Assembly: GCA_031553615.1 (NCBI GenBank)
Contig: JAVBLJ010000037.1
Span: forward strand, 1 to 64,000
DNA length: 64,000 bases
Direction of reading: 5' to 3'
From: WQXF01 sp031553615
Lineage (GTDB): Bacteria > Bacillota > Clostridia > Christensenellales > Aristaeellaceae
The translations under genes were made by a program, and so were the position numbers. Below are positions 50,595-58,874 of this stretch, one piece after another. Position 1 is the first letter of the stretch. Each line of letters opens with the position of its first letter. The notes under the pieces were generated by a model that was not told where the DNA came from, did not search any database, and saw only the letters and a program-made list of their open reading frames with translations.

Positions 50595-52439
50595 GTGAAC
50601 AATCGATCCAAGACCTCGGCCACCTCCGATGCAGGATTGCCTCCCAGCAGGTTTGGCGGAGCGGGCATGCATCGCTTTGCGCCCACGGCGCGCGCACGCG
50701 ATGTGCGCAGCACGCTGCGTCGGCTGCTCGAAGTATACTTGCTGGAAAAGCGCACGCTCTTCGCGGTGTTCGCGCTGCTGCTGGGCTCCAACGCGGTGCT
50801 GCTCATCGCGCCACGCCTCATCGGCCAGGCGGTGGATGCCATCGGCGCGCTGGACCCCGCCGCGCCCGATTACGGCTGGATTACCACCCTGGGTTTTGCT
50901 GTGCTGGCCGGGTACCTGATCGATTGGGCGCTCAACACCGCCCAGACCTGGATCATGCACGGCACTTCGCAGCGTATCGTGCGCAGGCTGCGCGCCACGC
51001 TCTTTGATAAGCTGCAAAAACTGCCGCTCACCTATCTCGATGGGCGCACCCATGGCGAGCTCATGAGCCGACTGACCAACGATATCGACAACATATCGAG
51101 CACCATCGCTTCCTCGACCAGCCAACTGATGAACGCGGTGGTGATGGTGGCCGGGTCGCTGATTCTCATGCTGACGCTCAGCCTTCGGCTCTCAGCGGTC
51201 ACGCTGATCACCATGCCGCTGGTCATTTTGCTCACCCGATGGATTTCCAAGCGCTCGCGCAAGCAATTCGTGGGCCAGCAACGCTCCCTGGGCGAAATGG
51301 GCGGCGTGATCGAAGAGACGATTTCTGGCCTGCGCATGGTCAAGGCGTTCCACCAAGAGCAGCGCATCGTCGATCAATTCTCGCGCACAAACGAGCAACT
51401 GCTCAGCTTTTCCACCAGCGCACAGATTCTTTCTGGTTTCTTGATGCCCATGATGAACGTAATCACCAACATCGGCTACGCGTTCATCGCCGGTGTGGGC
51501 GGGGTCATGGCGGTAAATGGGGCCCTCGCGGTGGGCACCATCACAAGCTTTATCGCCTATTCGCGCATGTTCGTGCGGCCTCTCAACGAGATCGCGGGCA
51601 CGTTTAACACCATCCAATCGGCGCTGGCCGGAGCGGAGCGGGTGTTCGACGTGCTGAACGAGCCGCAGGAGGTGCCCGATGCGCCCGATGCCATCGAGCT
51701 GAACGATCCGGAGGGGTGCGTAAGTTTCCGAAACGTCAGCTTCGCGTACACGCCGGGCAAGGACGTGCTTAAGCAGGTGTCCTTTGACGTTGAAAAGGGG
51801 CAGACCATCGCGCTGGTGGGCAAGACCGGCGCGGGCAAAACCACCATCGTCAACCTGCTCACCCGGTTTTATGATGTGACCGGCGGGCAAATTCTGATCG
51901 ACGGGCGGGACATTCGCGATTACACACGGGACAGCCTGCGCCGCGCGTTCACCGTGGTGCTGCAGGATACCTGCCTGTTTACCGGCACCATACTCGATAA
52001 CATCCGCTACGGCAAGCCCGAGGCTACCGAGGAAGAGGTGATGGCCGCGGCCAAGGCCGCCAACGCAGATCCGTTCATTCGCCGCCTGCCCAAGGGTTAT
52101 CAAACCCCGGTTTCCGGCACGGTGGATTCGCTCTCGCAAGGGCAGCGGCAGTTGATCGCTATCGCGCGCGCAGTGCTCGGCTCGGCGCCCATCCTCATAT
52201 TGGATGAAGCGACCTCCAGCGTGGACACCAAGACCGAGCTGCGCATCCAGGAGGCATTGCTGCGCTTTGCCGCCGGGCGTACCAGCTTTGTGATCGCGCA
52301 CCGTCTCTCCACCATCCGCAATGCGGACCGTATCTTTGTGCTGGACGATGGGCGCATCGCGGAGAGCGGCACCCACGCCGAGCTGCTCGCCCTGGGCGGG
52401 CACTATGCCAGCATGTACAATAGTCAGATCGCTTCGTAG
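50595..52439 (+). CDS. ABC exporter half-transporter, subunit 2 (catalytic)
   Basis: 614 residues from GTG 50595 directly after the stop of subunit 1 (GGAAGGAGGGGGCGTAA). N-terminal extension of about 45 residues, six-span domain, ATPase with Walker A GKTGAGKTTIVNLL, Walker B ILILDEATSSVD (Glu present) and an altered signature SLSQGQRQ. The pairing of a normal Walker B with LSQGQ here and an Asp Walker B with LSGGQ in the partner is the known pattern of one degenerate and one active ATP site. Confidence 0.9.
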   Translation: MNNRSKTSATSDAGLPPSRFGGAGMHRFAPTARARDVRSTLRRLLEVYLLEKRTLFAVFALLLGSNAVLLIAPRLIGQAVDAIGALDPAAPDYGWITTLGFAVLAGYLIDWALNTAQTWIMHGTSQRIVRRLRATLFDKLQKLPLTYLDGRTHGELMSRLTNDIDNISSTIASSTSQLMNAVVMVAGSLILMLTLSLRLSAVTLITMPLVILLTRWISKRSRKQFVGQQRSLGEMGGVIEETISGLRMVKAFHQEQRIVDQFSRTNEQLLSFSTSAQILSGFLMPMMNVITNIGYAFIAGVGGVMAVNGALAVGTITSFIAYSRMFVRPLNEIAGTFNTIQSALAGAERVFDVLNEPQEVPDAPDAIELNDPEGCVSFRNVSFAYTPGKDVLKQVSFDVEKGQTIALVGKTGAGKTTIVNLLTRFYDVTGGQILIDGRDIRDYTRDSLRRAFTVVLQDTCLFTGTILDNIRYGKPEATEEEVMAAAKAANADPFIRRLPKGYQTPVSGTVDSLSQGQRQLIAIARAVLGSAPILILDEATSSVDTKTELRIQEALLRFAAGRTSFVIAHRLSTIRNADRIFVLDDGRIAESGTHAELLALGGHYASMYNSQIAS

Positions 52440-52494
52440 CCCAATCCTGCGCATTCCATCGAATAAATCATCATAAAGAGTAAGGAAGGCCTGC

Positions 52495-53625
52495 ATGTCC
52501 GAAGCATTTTCGTTCGATCTCCACAAAACCTGTGCGCGCTCCAAAGCGCGCCGGGGCACGGTTCACACCCCGCACGGCGATATTCGTACCCCCGTGTTCA
52601 TGCCGGTGGGCACGCTGGCCACGGTTAAGGCCATGACGCCCAATGAGCTCGAGGACCTGGGAGCAGACATCATCCTCTCAAACACCTACCACCTGCACCT
52701 GCGCCCGGGCGAGGATCTGGTGCGCGAGGCGGGTGGTCTGCACCGCTTCATGGCTTGGCCGCATCCCATCCTCACCGACAGCGGCGGGTTTCAGGTGTTC
52801 TCGTTGGCCGGGCTGCGCAAGATCAAGGAGGAGGGCGTGGCCTTCCAATCGCACCTGGATGGAAGCAAGCGCTTCATATCGCCCGAAATTTCCATGGCGA
52901 TTCAGCAAGCGTTGGGCGCGGACATCGTGATGGCGTTCGACGTCTGTTCACCCTACCCGTGTGACCACGCGACCGCCAAGACCGCCATGGAGCGCACCCA
53001 CCGCTGGGCCGCGCGCTGCAAAACAGCCATGGCGGAGGTCGAGAACCAAGCGCTGTTTGGCATCGTGCAGGGCGCATTTTACGCCGATCTGCGCATCGAG
53101 AGCGCCAAGGTGCTGGCCGACATGGATTTCCCGGGGTATGGCATCGGCGGGCTGAGCGTGGGGGAGCCCAAGCCCATCATGTACGACATGCTGGAGCAGA
53201 TTATGCCCCACATGCCGGTGGATAAACCCCACTACCTCATGGGGGTGGGCAGCCCGGATTGCCTGGTGGAGGGCGTGCTGCGCGGCGTGGACATGTTCGA
53301 TTGCGTGCTGGCCACCCGGGTGGCGCGCAACGGCACGGTGTTCACCGACCGGGGGCGCATGGTGATCAAGAATGCGCAGTACGCGCGGGATTTTGAGCCC
53401 ATCGACGCCAATTGCGATTGCTACGCATGCCGCAACTTCTCCCGCGCCTACATCCGCCATCTTTTCAAGGCGCAGGAGATCACCGGCGCACGGCTGGCAA
53501 CCATCCACAATTTGCGCTACCTGACCCGCCTGATGGAGCGCATCCGCGCCGCTATCGACGAGGATCGTTACCCGGAATTCCACCGCGATTTCATGAACGG
53601 TTACGATACAACGCGCAATTTTTAG
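52495..53625 (+). CDS. tgt: tRNA-guanine transglycosylase
   Basis: 376 residues. Replaces wobble G34 with preQ1 in Asp, Asn, His and Tyr tRNAs. Nucleophile/base region LTDSGGFQVFSLAGLRKI, FDVCSPYP (second Asp), GIGGLSVGEPK, YLMGVGSPD, zinc site CDCYACRNFSRAYIRHLF. Partner of queA. Ribosome-binding site TAAGGAAGGCCTGC. Confidence 0.97.
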   Translation: MSEAFSFDLHKTCARSKARRGTVHTPHGDIRTPVFMPVGTLATVKAMTPNELEDLGADIILSNTYHLHLRPGEDLVREAGGLHRFMAWPHPILTDSGGFQVFSLAGLRKIKEEGVAFQSHLDGSKRFISPEISMAIQQALGADIVMAFDVCSPYPCDHATAKTAMERTHRWAARCKTAMAEVENQALFGIVQGAFYADLRIESAKVLADMDFPGYGIGGLSVGEPKPIMYDMLEQIMPHMPVDKPHYLMGVGSPDCLVEGVLRGVDMFDCVLATRVARNGTVFTDRGRMVIKNAQYARDFEPIDANCDCYACRNFSRAYIRHLFKAQEITGARLATIHNLRYLTRLMERIRAAIDEDRYPEFHRDFMNGYDTTRNF

Positions 53626-53634
53626 CGCAATCTA

Positions 53635-53663
53635 TTGCATCGGATATCCAAAACAGCTATAAT
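53635..53663 (+). promoter_or_regulatory. Promoter between tgt and yajC
   Basis: TTGCAT (53635-53640), 17-bp spacer, TATAAT (53658-53663), 34 bp before yajC. Confidence 0.75.
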
Positions 53664-53696
53664 CAGAATACTTATGAAAGGCGGTGTCTCACAACT

Positions 53697-54083
53697 ATGT
53701 GGAACCATTTGACGACAACTCTCCTCACTGCTGCCGGCGATGCAGGTGCGGCTACTGATCCGAACGCGCTGCCCGCCGAAGCTGGCCTTGCCCAAATGCT
53801 CCAGATGTTCGTGCCCATGATCCTGATCTTCGCGGTGCTCTATTTCCTGATGATCCGCCCGCAGCGCAAAAAGGAAAAGGCCGCCAAGGAAATGCTCAAG
53901 CAGCTCAAAGTGGGCGATCGCGTGTGCACCATCGGCGGCGTGTACGGCACCATCGATTCCATCAAGGACGACGTGCTGACCCTGGCTGTGGGCAACGACA
54001 AGGTGAAGCTCGTGTTTGCCCGCTGGGCGATTCGCAACGTGGAGGAAGTTTCCATCTCCAACGATGCCGAAACGCTCATCTAG
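53697..54083 (+). CDS. yajC: Preprotein translocase accessory subunit YajC
   Basis: 128 residues from ATG 53697. One membrane span (MLQMFVPMILIFAVLYFLMI) followed by RPQRKKEK and a cytoplasmic SH3-like domain (LKVGDRVCTIGGVYGTIDSIKDDVLTLAV). Works with SecDF, whose genes are 2.9 kb further on the same strand. An N-terminal stretch of about 30 residues precedes the span. A terminator follows directly. Confidence 0.93.
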   Translation: MWNHLTTTLLTAAGDAGAATDPNALPAEAGLAQMLQMFVPMILIFAVLYFLMIRPQRKKEKAAKEMLKQLKVGDRVCTIGGVYGTIDSIKDDVLTLAVGNDKVKLVFARWAIRNVEEVSISNDAETLI

Positions 54084-54103
54084 CGCGCAATCGCTGTATA
54101 AGT

Positions 54104-54153
54104 CCTCCTGTCCGTGCATAGGCTGAAATAGGATGCGGACGGGAGGATTTTTT
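54104..54153 (+). terminator. Terminator after yajC that includes the next gene's Shine-Dalgarno
   Basis: Stem CCTCCTGTCCG / CGGACGGGAGG (11 bp, one G-U pair), a 21-base loop, then A-T6. The 3' arm GGGAGG is also the ribosome-binding site for ATG 54154, which follows the T-run at once. Confidence 0.8.
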
Positions 54154-54573
54154 ATGCGGAGTCAAGATTTATTTCCAGGCTACCGGGCTACCAGCCGGGG
54201 CGGTACGCCCATTACCCGCGGCCTGCTCAAGGGCTTGCTGACGGCGGTTGTGCTGACGATTGCGTGTATCGTTGTGTTTGCGCTGCTGATGCGCACCCTC
54301 AAGCCGAGCGATACCGTGGTCTCCGTGTTTAACCAACTGCTGAAGCTGATAGCGATTCTGGTGGGCGTAGGCGTCAGCGTGGGCAAAGGCGGCGTTCACG
54401 GGGCTTCGCGCGGCGCGCTGTTGGGGCTTTTGTACATGGCGCTGGGCGTGGGTCTGTACGCTCTGCTCAGCGATCAGCAGCTCTCCTGGTTGGCCTACGC
54501 CGCCGATATCGGCATGGGCATTGCGACCGGCGGACTCTGCGGCATGATTTTTTCCAACCTTCCCACCAAGTGA
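54154..54573 (+). CDS. TIGR04086-type membrane protein
   Basis: 139 residues from ATG 54154 (GGGAGGATTTTTT). Four membrane segments (GLLTAVVLTIACIVVFALLM; LIAILVGVGVSVG; ALLGLLYMALGVGLYALL; ADIGMGIATGGLCGMIF). This family typically follows yajC and precedes scfA in Clostridia. Function unknown. Its translation start is locked in a hairpin, see the terminator at 54104. Confidence 0.85.
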   Translation: MRSQDLFPGYRATSRGGTPITRGLLKGLLTAVVLTIACIVVFALLMRTLKPSDTVVSVFNQLLKLIAILVGVGVSVGKGGVHGASRGALLGLLYMALGVGLYALLSDQQLSWLAYAADIGMGIATGGLCGMIFSNLPTK

Positions 54574-54630
54574 TCTGAGAGATCAAGTGATCCATATACG
54601 TGATCAGTAAGCGATCAGTAGGAGATCGCA
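54574..54630 (+). repeat. Cluster of GATC-containing short repeats after the TIGR04086 gene
   Basis: Six GATC tetramers within about 60 bp; the last three are in an 11-bp period (GTGATCAGTAA, GCGATCAGTAG, GAGATCGCATG). Begins around the stop codon. Confidence 0.6.
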
Positions 54631-54639
54631 TGAAAATGA

Positions 54640-54668
54640 TTGCATCCGGTGCAAAGATCGTGTATAAT
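54640..54668 (+). promoter_or_regulatory. scfA promoter
   Basis: TTGCAT (54640-54645), 17-bp spacer, TATAAT (54663-54668), 51 bp before scfA. Confidence 0.8.
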
Positions 54669-54719
54669 TTACGTTTGTAGATGATCATGCTTTGCATGCA
54701 AATGTTTGGAGGGTATCAC

Positions 54720-54878
54720 ATGAAGCACATTCAAACCATACAGAAGTCCTGCCTGCAAGTGAGCCGCGAAGGCCTGAACAAGGGCGGCTGCGGCGAGTGC
54801 CAGGCTTCCTGCCAATCGGCTTGCAAGACCTCTTGCACCGTGGCCAATCAGTCCTGCCAGCAGAAGAACCAGAAATAA
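54720..54878 (+). CDS. scfA: SCIFF ribosomal peptide precursor
   Basis: 52 residues, TTGGAGGGTATCAC before ATG. The C-terminal half carries the six-cysteine core (CGECQASCQSACKTSCTVANQSC, about 24-46), and a leader of about 20 residues (MKHIQTIQKSCLQVSREGLN) precedes it. In the family the maturase makes thioether links from Cys. Function of the mature peptide is unknown. Gene order with the maturase is conserved across Clostridia. Confidence 0.97.
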   Translation: MKHIQTIQKSCLQVSREGLNKGGCGECQASCQSACKTSCTVANQSCQQKNQK

Positions 54879-54952
54879 ACGCTCCACCAAAGAATCGATT
54901 TGAGCCGATTTAGACCGATTTCGGACTGTTTTCGAATTGCTTACGCGCGATG

Positions 54953-54981
54953 CCCGGACGGCCATAACCGTCCGGGATTTT
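54953..54981 (+). terminator. Hairpin between scfA and scfB
   Basis: Stem CCCGGACGG / CCGTCCGGG with a short loop and ATTTT after it. May partly stop transcription so that more precursor than maturase is made. Confidence 0.7.
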
Positions 54982-55003
54982 CCTGTGTTTAGGAGGAACG
55001 AGC

Positions 55004-56374
55004 TTGGTACATACTTTTCATTCCTGTGGATACAATCTGGCGATGGACGTGGGCAGCGGCGCGCTGCACGCGCTGGATGCCGTGGCCTGGGAGGCGCTGC
55101 GTCTCCGGGAGCAGGGCATGCCCGATGCGGCTATCGTCGAGGCCCTTGCGCCCGCCTACCCGCGTGAAGAGGTGGCGGAGGTGCTCGCAGAGTTGGGCGA
55201 GCTCTACGAACAGGGACTGCTGGGCGCGCCGGACGATTGCAGTGGAATCGACATGGGGGAGGGCGCGGGCGTCGTCAAGGCGATGTGCCTGCATGCTGCC
55301 CACGATTGCAACCTGCGCTGCGCTTACTGCTTCGCCTCCACCGGTGATTTTCACATGCAAAGCCGCAGCCTTCTCTCTTTCGAAGTAGGCAAGGCCGCGC
55401 TGGATTGGCTGGTGGCACACAGCGGTCATCGCCACACCTTGGAGGTCGATTTCTTCGGCGGCGAGCCGCTAATGAACTTCCCGGTGATTCGCCAACTGGT
55501 GGATTACGGGCGGTCGCTCGAAGCCCAGCATGGCAAACGGTTTCTTTTCACCACCACCACCAATGGGGTGGCCCTAAACGATGAAATCATGAGTTTTCTG
55601 AACGAAGAGATGCATAACGTGGTGCTCTCCCTCGATGGCCGCCCCGAAGTGCACGACCGCATGCGTCCCACGGTCAATGGCCGCGGCTCCTACGAGCTCA
55701 TCGCACCCAAGGCGCTTGAGCTGGTGCGCAGGCGGGAACAGCAGCGCTACTACGTGCGCGGCACCTACACCGCCTACAATCTCGACTTCGGCGAGGACGT
55801 GCTGGCTCTAGCCGATGCTGGGTTTGAGCAGCTCTCTATCGAGCCGGTGGTGACCGATCCCGCCAACCCGTACGCCATCACACCCGACATGATTCCTGCG
55901 CTTTCAGAGGAGTACGAGCGGCTCGCGGGCATCTACCTGGAACGCAGAGCAAAGGGCAAGTGGTTTAACTTTTTTCACTTCATGGTCGATCTTCCGGGCG
56001 GACCCTGCCTGAAAAAGCGGCTGTTGGGCTGCGGCGCGGGCAACGAATACGTGGCCGTCACCCCCGAAGGCGACCTCTACCCTTGCCACCAGTTCGTGGG
56101 CCGTGAGGGCTACCGCATGGGCAGCGTGATGGATGGTAGCTTCGATGGCGAGATGCAGCGCGTATTTGCTGGCAACCATGTGCTTACCAAGCCGAAGTGC
56201 AGCACCTGCTGGGCGAAGTTCTTTTGCAGCGGAGGCTGTGCGGCCAACGCACAGGCCTTCCACGGCGACATTCATCAGCCCTACGAAATGGAATGTGCCT
56301 TGCAGAAAAAGCGACTGGAATGTGCCATGGCGATCTGGGTGGCCGAACGCTCGGCGCAGAAAAGCAATGCTTGA
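55004..56374 (+). CDS. scfB: SCIFF maturase, radical SAM/SPASM enzyme
   Basis: 456 residues from TTG 55004 (AGGAGGAACGAGC). N-terminal peptide-recognition (RRE-like) region to about 85, radical-SAM cluster motif CNLRCAYC (about 102-109), FFGGEPLMNF, TTTTNGVALN, and a SPASM domain with CGAGNEYVAVTPEGDLYPCHQFVG...CSTCWAKFFCSGGC...C. The enzyme cleaves SAM and makes thioether bonds in the SCIFF peptide. A promoter lies across its stop codon. Confidence 0.95.
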   Translation: MVHTFHSCGYNLAMDVGSGALHALDAVAWEALRLREQGMPDAAIVEALAPAYPREEVAEVLAELGELYEQGLLGAPDDCSGIDMGEGAGVVKAMCLHAAHDCNLRCAYCFASTGDFHMQSRSLLSFEVGKAALDWLVAHSGHRHTLEVDFFGGEPLMNFPVIRQLVDYGRSLEAQHGKRFLFTTTTNGVALNDEIMSFLNEEMHNVVLSLDGRPEVHDRMRPTVNGRGSYELIAPKALELVRRREQQRYYVRGTYTAYNLDFGEDVLALADAGFEQLSIEPVVTDPANPYAITPDMIPALSEEYERLAGIYLERRAKGKWFNFFHFMVDLPGGPCLKKRLLGCGAGNEYVAVTPEGDLYPCHQFVGREGYRMGSVMDGSFDGEMQRVFAGNHVLTKPKCSTCWAKFFCSGGCAANAQAFHGDIHQPYEMECALQKKRLECAMAIWVAERSAQKSNA

Positions 56375-56399
56375 CGGTTTCCTGGAAAATGCGTATAAT
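56371..56399 (+). promoter_or_regulatory. Promoter overlapping the scfB stop codon
   Basis: TTGACG (56371-56376) overlaps the scfB stop TGA (56372-56374), 17-bp spacer, TATAAT (56394-56399). A start near 56406 leads straight into the terminator at 56460-56525, so it may make a short RNA of about 120 nt. Confidence 0.75.
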
Positions 56400-56459
56400 T
56401 CTTTTGTTATGCTGGATGCATGATAATGAGCCCAGTATCCAGTGAACCCATGAAAAATC

Positions 56460-56525
56460 ACGCCGCGAAAGGAGTGAGGGGACATGCCCCTTCGACGCAC
56501 TCTCCTTTTTGCGGCGTTTTTTTAT
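56460..56525. terminator. Strong two-part terminator after scfB
   Basis: Outer stem ACGCCGC / GCGGCGT, middle GAAAGGAGTG / CACTCTCCTTTT (with a bulge), inner AGGGG...CCCCT, then T7. The reverse strand also ends in a T-run (ATTTTTC), so it can work both ways. Confidence 0.85.
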
Positions 56526-56876
56526 GCGGCATTCTTTGCATTTGCGGTGTACATAGGCGGTGATCGCCTGTTAGCGACCGAGGGGCTTGAATCACATGTG
56601 CCTTTGCGGCAGGAAACCGAACGCACGCCCTGCCTTCCGGTCCTTGCGGGCGCATTCGAAGTAGCCCCGGCCGCGCAGCATGGCGAGAGCTCCGCTCCGC
56701 GCACCGCTCTGAACCGTCGCGGTGGACAAGCCCTCGACCGCACTGTGCGGCAGGGTGAAAGCGTGCGCTGTGCAGACGCTTCCCCAACCTGCGATTCAAA
56801 TGGAAACGTGATCCTGCGGCAAAGCTACATGCAGGCTGTATATTGTGCCTTTGTGCTGGGGGATGTGGGCGGTTAG
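56484..56876 (+). CDS. Possible small membrane protein (doubtful)
   Basis: Open frame of 130 residues with a hydrophobic start (LLFAAFFYAAFFAFAVYIGG) then a low-complexity hydrophilic part without recognisable domain. Its ribosome-binding site is part of the terminator stem. It could equally be a chance frame; no family is recognised. Kept only because no other gene explains 56526-56958. Confidence 0.25.
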   Translation: MPLRRTLLFAAFFYAAFFAFAVYIGGDRLLATEGLESHVPLRQETERTPCLPVLAGAFEVAPAAQHGESSAPRTALNRRGGQALDRTVRQGESVRCADASPTCDSNGNVILRQSYMQAVYCAFVLGDVGG

Positions 56877-56958
56877 TCGCCGCGATCTCGAACTTTACCC
56901 CTAAACACAGATACAACCCCATGCACAACCTGCAGGGGAGTAGGAGGAAGGAACCAAT

Positions 56959-58221
56959 ATGGCAAATAACAAAAAGCGCGGTAAGGGCACCTCTCGTACC
57001 CGCGCCGCAATCATCCTGGGCGTACTGGTGCTGGTCATCGCGGTGGCGGCGTGCTTGGCGCTGAACGGCTTTGGGCAGGGCACCATGGTGCGCTACATGA
57101 AGCCATGGGCACAGGCGATTCCCCAAGGCATTGATCTGCGCGGCGGCGCAAGCGCTACCTATCAGGCCGATAAGGCCAGCGCCAACGGCAACGATTTTGC
57201 CACCCTGCTTACCGACACCGTCGGCAGGCTGGAGAACCGCATTGCCAACAAGGGCTACACCGAAGCGAAGGTCGCCAAGGTGGGAACCCAGGGCATCCGC
57301 ATGGAAATCCCCGGCGTTCAGGAAGCTGAAAGCATGCTGAACCTGCTGGGCAAGCCTGGTGCTCTCGAAATTCAGACCCCCGATGGTCTGACGCTGTTGA
57401 CCAGCGATGCTTTCTCCGCCGCTTCGGTTGAGGATGGGGGCGTTTCCTTCACGCTGACCTCGGAGAGTGCCACCATCTACGAACAGGCGACCACCGCCAA
57501 CGTGGGCGGTGCGCTGCTCGTCGCCCTCGATGGCGAAACCATCGCCACCCTGCCTGTGGAGGCGGCGGTCACCGATGGCAAGGGCATCATTAAGGGCGAG
57601 ACCATGACCGCCGAGGATGCCAGCAATCTGGCCATTCTGATCCAGTCGGGCACGCTTCCGCTGACTCTGACCCAACAGGATGCGAATGTATTCACTGCCG
57701 AAGAGGGCACGAAGGCTGCGAATGGCGCGGTGCTGGCGGGCTTCATCGGCTTTGCCTTGATTGCGCTGCTGCTGCTCGTTCGCTATCGCTTGGCCGGCGT
57801 GGCCGCCATCCTTTCGCTGATCGTGCATGCGTTGCTGGTCGTCTTCCTGCTGGCCGTGTTCGGCGCGCAGATGACGATTCCCGGCCTGGTCGCATTCCTG
57901 GCAGGCCTGGGCATTGCGACGGGCGCGAACATGCTCTTCCTGGAGCGCTTCCGCACGGAGCTCATCGGCGGCCGCCAACTGCGCGCCGCATACAACACGA
58001 GCTATCGCCGCGCGCTGTCGACCATCGTGAACGCAAGCTTTGTTTTCGTCATCGTGGCGGTCATGCTGCTGCAGTTTGGCACCTCTGCGGTAAACGGCTT
58101 TGCAGTGACGCTGCTCATCAGTGCTTTGGTGTGGGTGTTCACCTCGGTGTTCGTTACCCGCCTGCTGATGAGCCAGTGTATCGATTTGAACATCAAAAAC
58201 CCCAAGTGCTACGTGGGTTAG
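56959..58221 (+). CDS. secD: Protein translocase subunit SecD
   Basis: 420 residues, GGAGGAAGGAACCAAT before ATG. First membrane span (AAIILGVLVLVIAVAACLAL), then a shortened first outside domain (GIDLRGGASATYQ, RLENRIANKGYTEAKVAKVGTQGIRMEIPGV), P1 head, and the last five spans with AGLGIATGANMLFLERFRTEL. Family members use the proton gradient to pull proteins out of the Sec channel. SecD and SecF are separate here. The membrane-embedded Asp region (usually D519 in E. coli) is GIATGANML rather than GMAVDANVL, a departure. Confidence 0.88.
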   Translation: MANNKKRGKGTSRTRAAIILGVLVLVIAVAACLALNGFGQGTMVRYMKPWAQAIPQGIDLRGGASATYQADKASANGNDFATLLTDTVGRLENRIANKGYTEAKVAKVGTQGIRMEIPGVQEAESMLNLLGKPGALEIQTPDGLTLLTSDAFSAASVEDGGVSFTLTSESATIYEQATTANVGGALLVALDGETIATLPVEAAVTDGKGIIKGETMTAEDASNLAILIQSGTLPLTLTQQDANVFTAEEGTKAANGAVLAGFIGFALIALLLLVRYRLAGVAAILSLIVHALLVVFLLAVFGAQMTIPGLVAFLAGLGIATGANMLFLERFRTELIGGRQLRAAYNTSYRRALSTIVNASFVFVIVAVMLLQFGTSAVNGFAVTLLISALVWVFTSVFVTRLLMSQCIDLNIKNPKCYVG

Positions 58222-58234
58222 GAGGGAAGGCACG

Positions 58235-58846
58235 ATGAAAAACCCTGCGAAGATTTGTTTGATCCTATCGGCTGCGATCATCGTCATTGCGCTGTGCATG
58301 ACGATAATGGGTAGCGGACTCAATCTGGGCAACGATTTCAATGGCGGTTTCGGCAATGCGGCCCTATGCATAGTGCTCACGCTGGCGCTGGTGCTGGTGT
58401 TCCTCATCATCCGCTTCGATTTTGCGGGAACAATGGCCGCGGCGGTCTGTGTGGCGCACGATGTGCTGCTGGTGTTCGCCTTCTCGGTCATCCTGCGCTC
58501 TTTGGTGGTGGTGAACTTCCCGTTCGTGGCAGTGCTGCTGCTCTGTGCGGCCTACTCGGCCTTCAACGTCATCTCCCTGTTAAACCAGGCCCGCGAACAG
58601 GGCCGCAGCGCGAAGGATACCCCCGATACGATCGCGACCCGCGCGGTGCAAGCCGCACGTCCCCGCATCTTCCTTTTCGCGCTGACCTCGCTGGCGACGT
58701 TGGTTCTGCTTTGCATCTTGGGCGGAAACGCCGTTCTGTCGATCACTTTGCCGCTGATCATCGGTGTGTGCGCCAGCGCGTACAGTTCTACCATGATCTT
58801 GGGTTCCGTGTGGACGACCCTGCAAGGCAAAAAGGCAAACGCATAA
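58235..58846 (+). CDS. secF: Minimal SecF
   Basis: 203 residues, against roughly 290-320 for typical SecF. Span 1 (KICLILSAAIIVIALCMTIMG) is followed by GSGLNLGNDFNGGFG, matching the usual GIDFTGG, and then directly by span 2 (AALCIVLTLALVLVFLII); the outside domain of about 100 residues is missing. Later spans include AAAVCVAHDVLLVFAFSV (HD motif kept) and AAYSAFNVISLLNQAREQ, where the usual NDTIVVFDRIREN is degenerate. Starts 13 bases after secD. Confidence 0.75.
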   Translation: MKNPAKICLILSAAIIVIALCMTIMGSGLNLGNDFNGGFGNAALCIVLTLALVLVFLIIRFDFAGTMAAAVCVAHDVLLVFAFSVILRSLVVVNFPFVAVLLLCAAYSAFNVISLLNQAREQGRSAKDTPDTIATRAVQAARPRIFLFALTSLATLVLLCILGGNAVLSITLPLIIGVCASAYSSTMILGSVWTTLQGKKANA

Positions 58847-58874
58847 AACCACGCGGACGCTAAGCGTCCAGGGA

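Larger units (their letters stand above)
56375..56958. other. 584-bp region between scfB and secD
   Basis: Contains a promoter, a hairpin (56411-56441, CTGGAT...ATCCAG), a terminator (56460-56525), and about 430 bp with no recognised gene. A plus-strand open frame 56484-56876 (130 residues) with a hydrophobic start has AAAGGAGTGAGGGGAC before its ATG, but these bases are also the terminator. The second half of this region shows nothing I can name; an RNA element is possible. Confidence 0.5.

Noticed and set aside
56458..58491. Minus-strand open frame of 677 codons opposite secD
   Set aside because: Shadow frame of a GC-rich coding strand: His/Gln/Arg-rich low-complexity translation, no ribosome-binding site, and the plus strand has clear SecD motifs.
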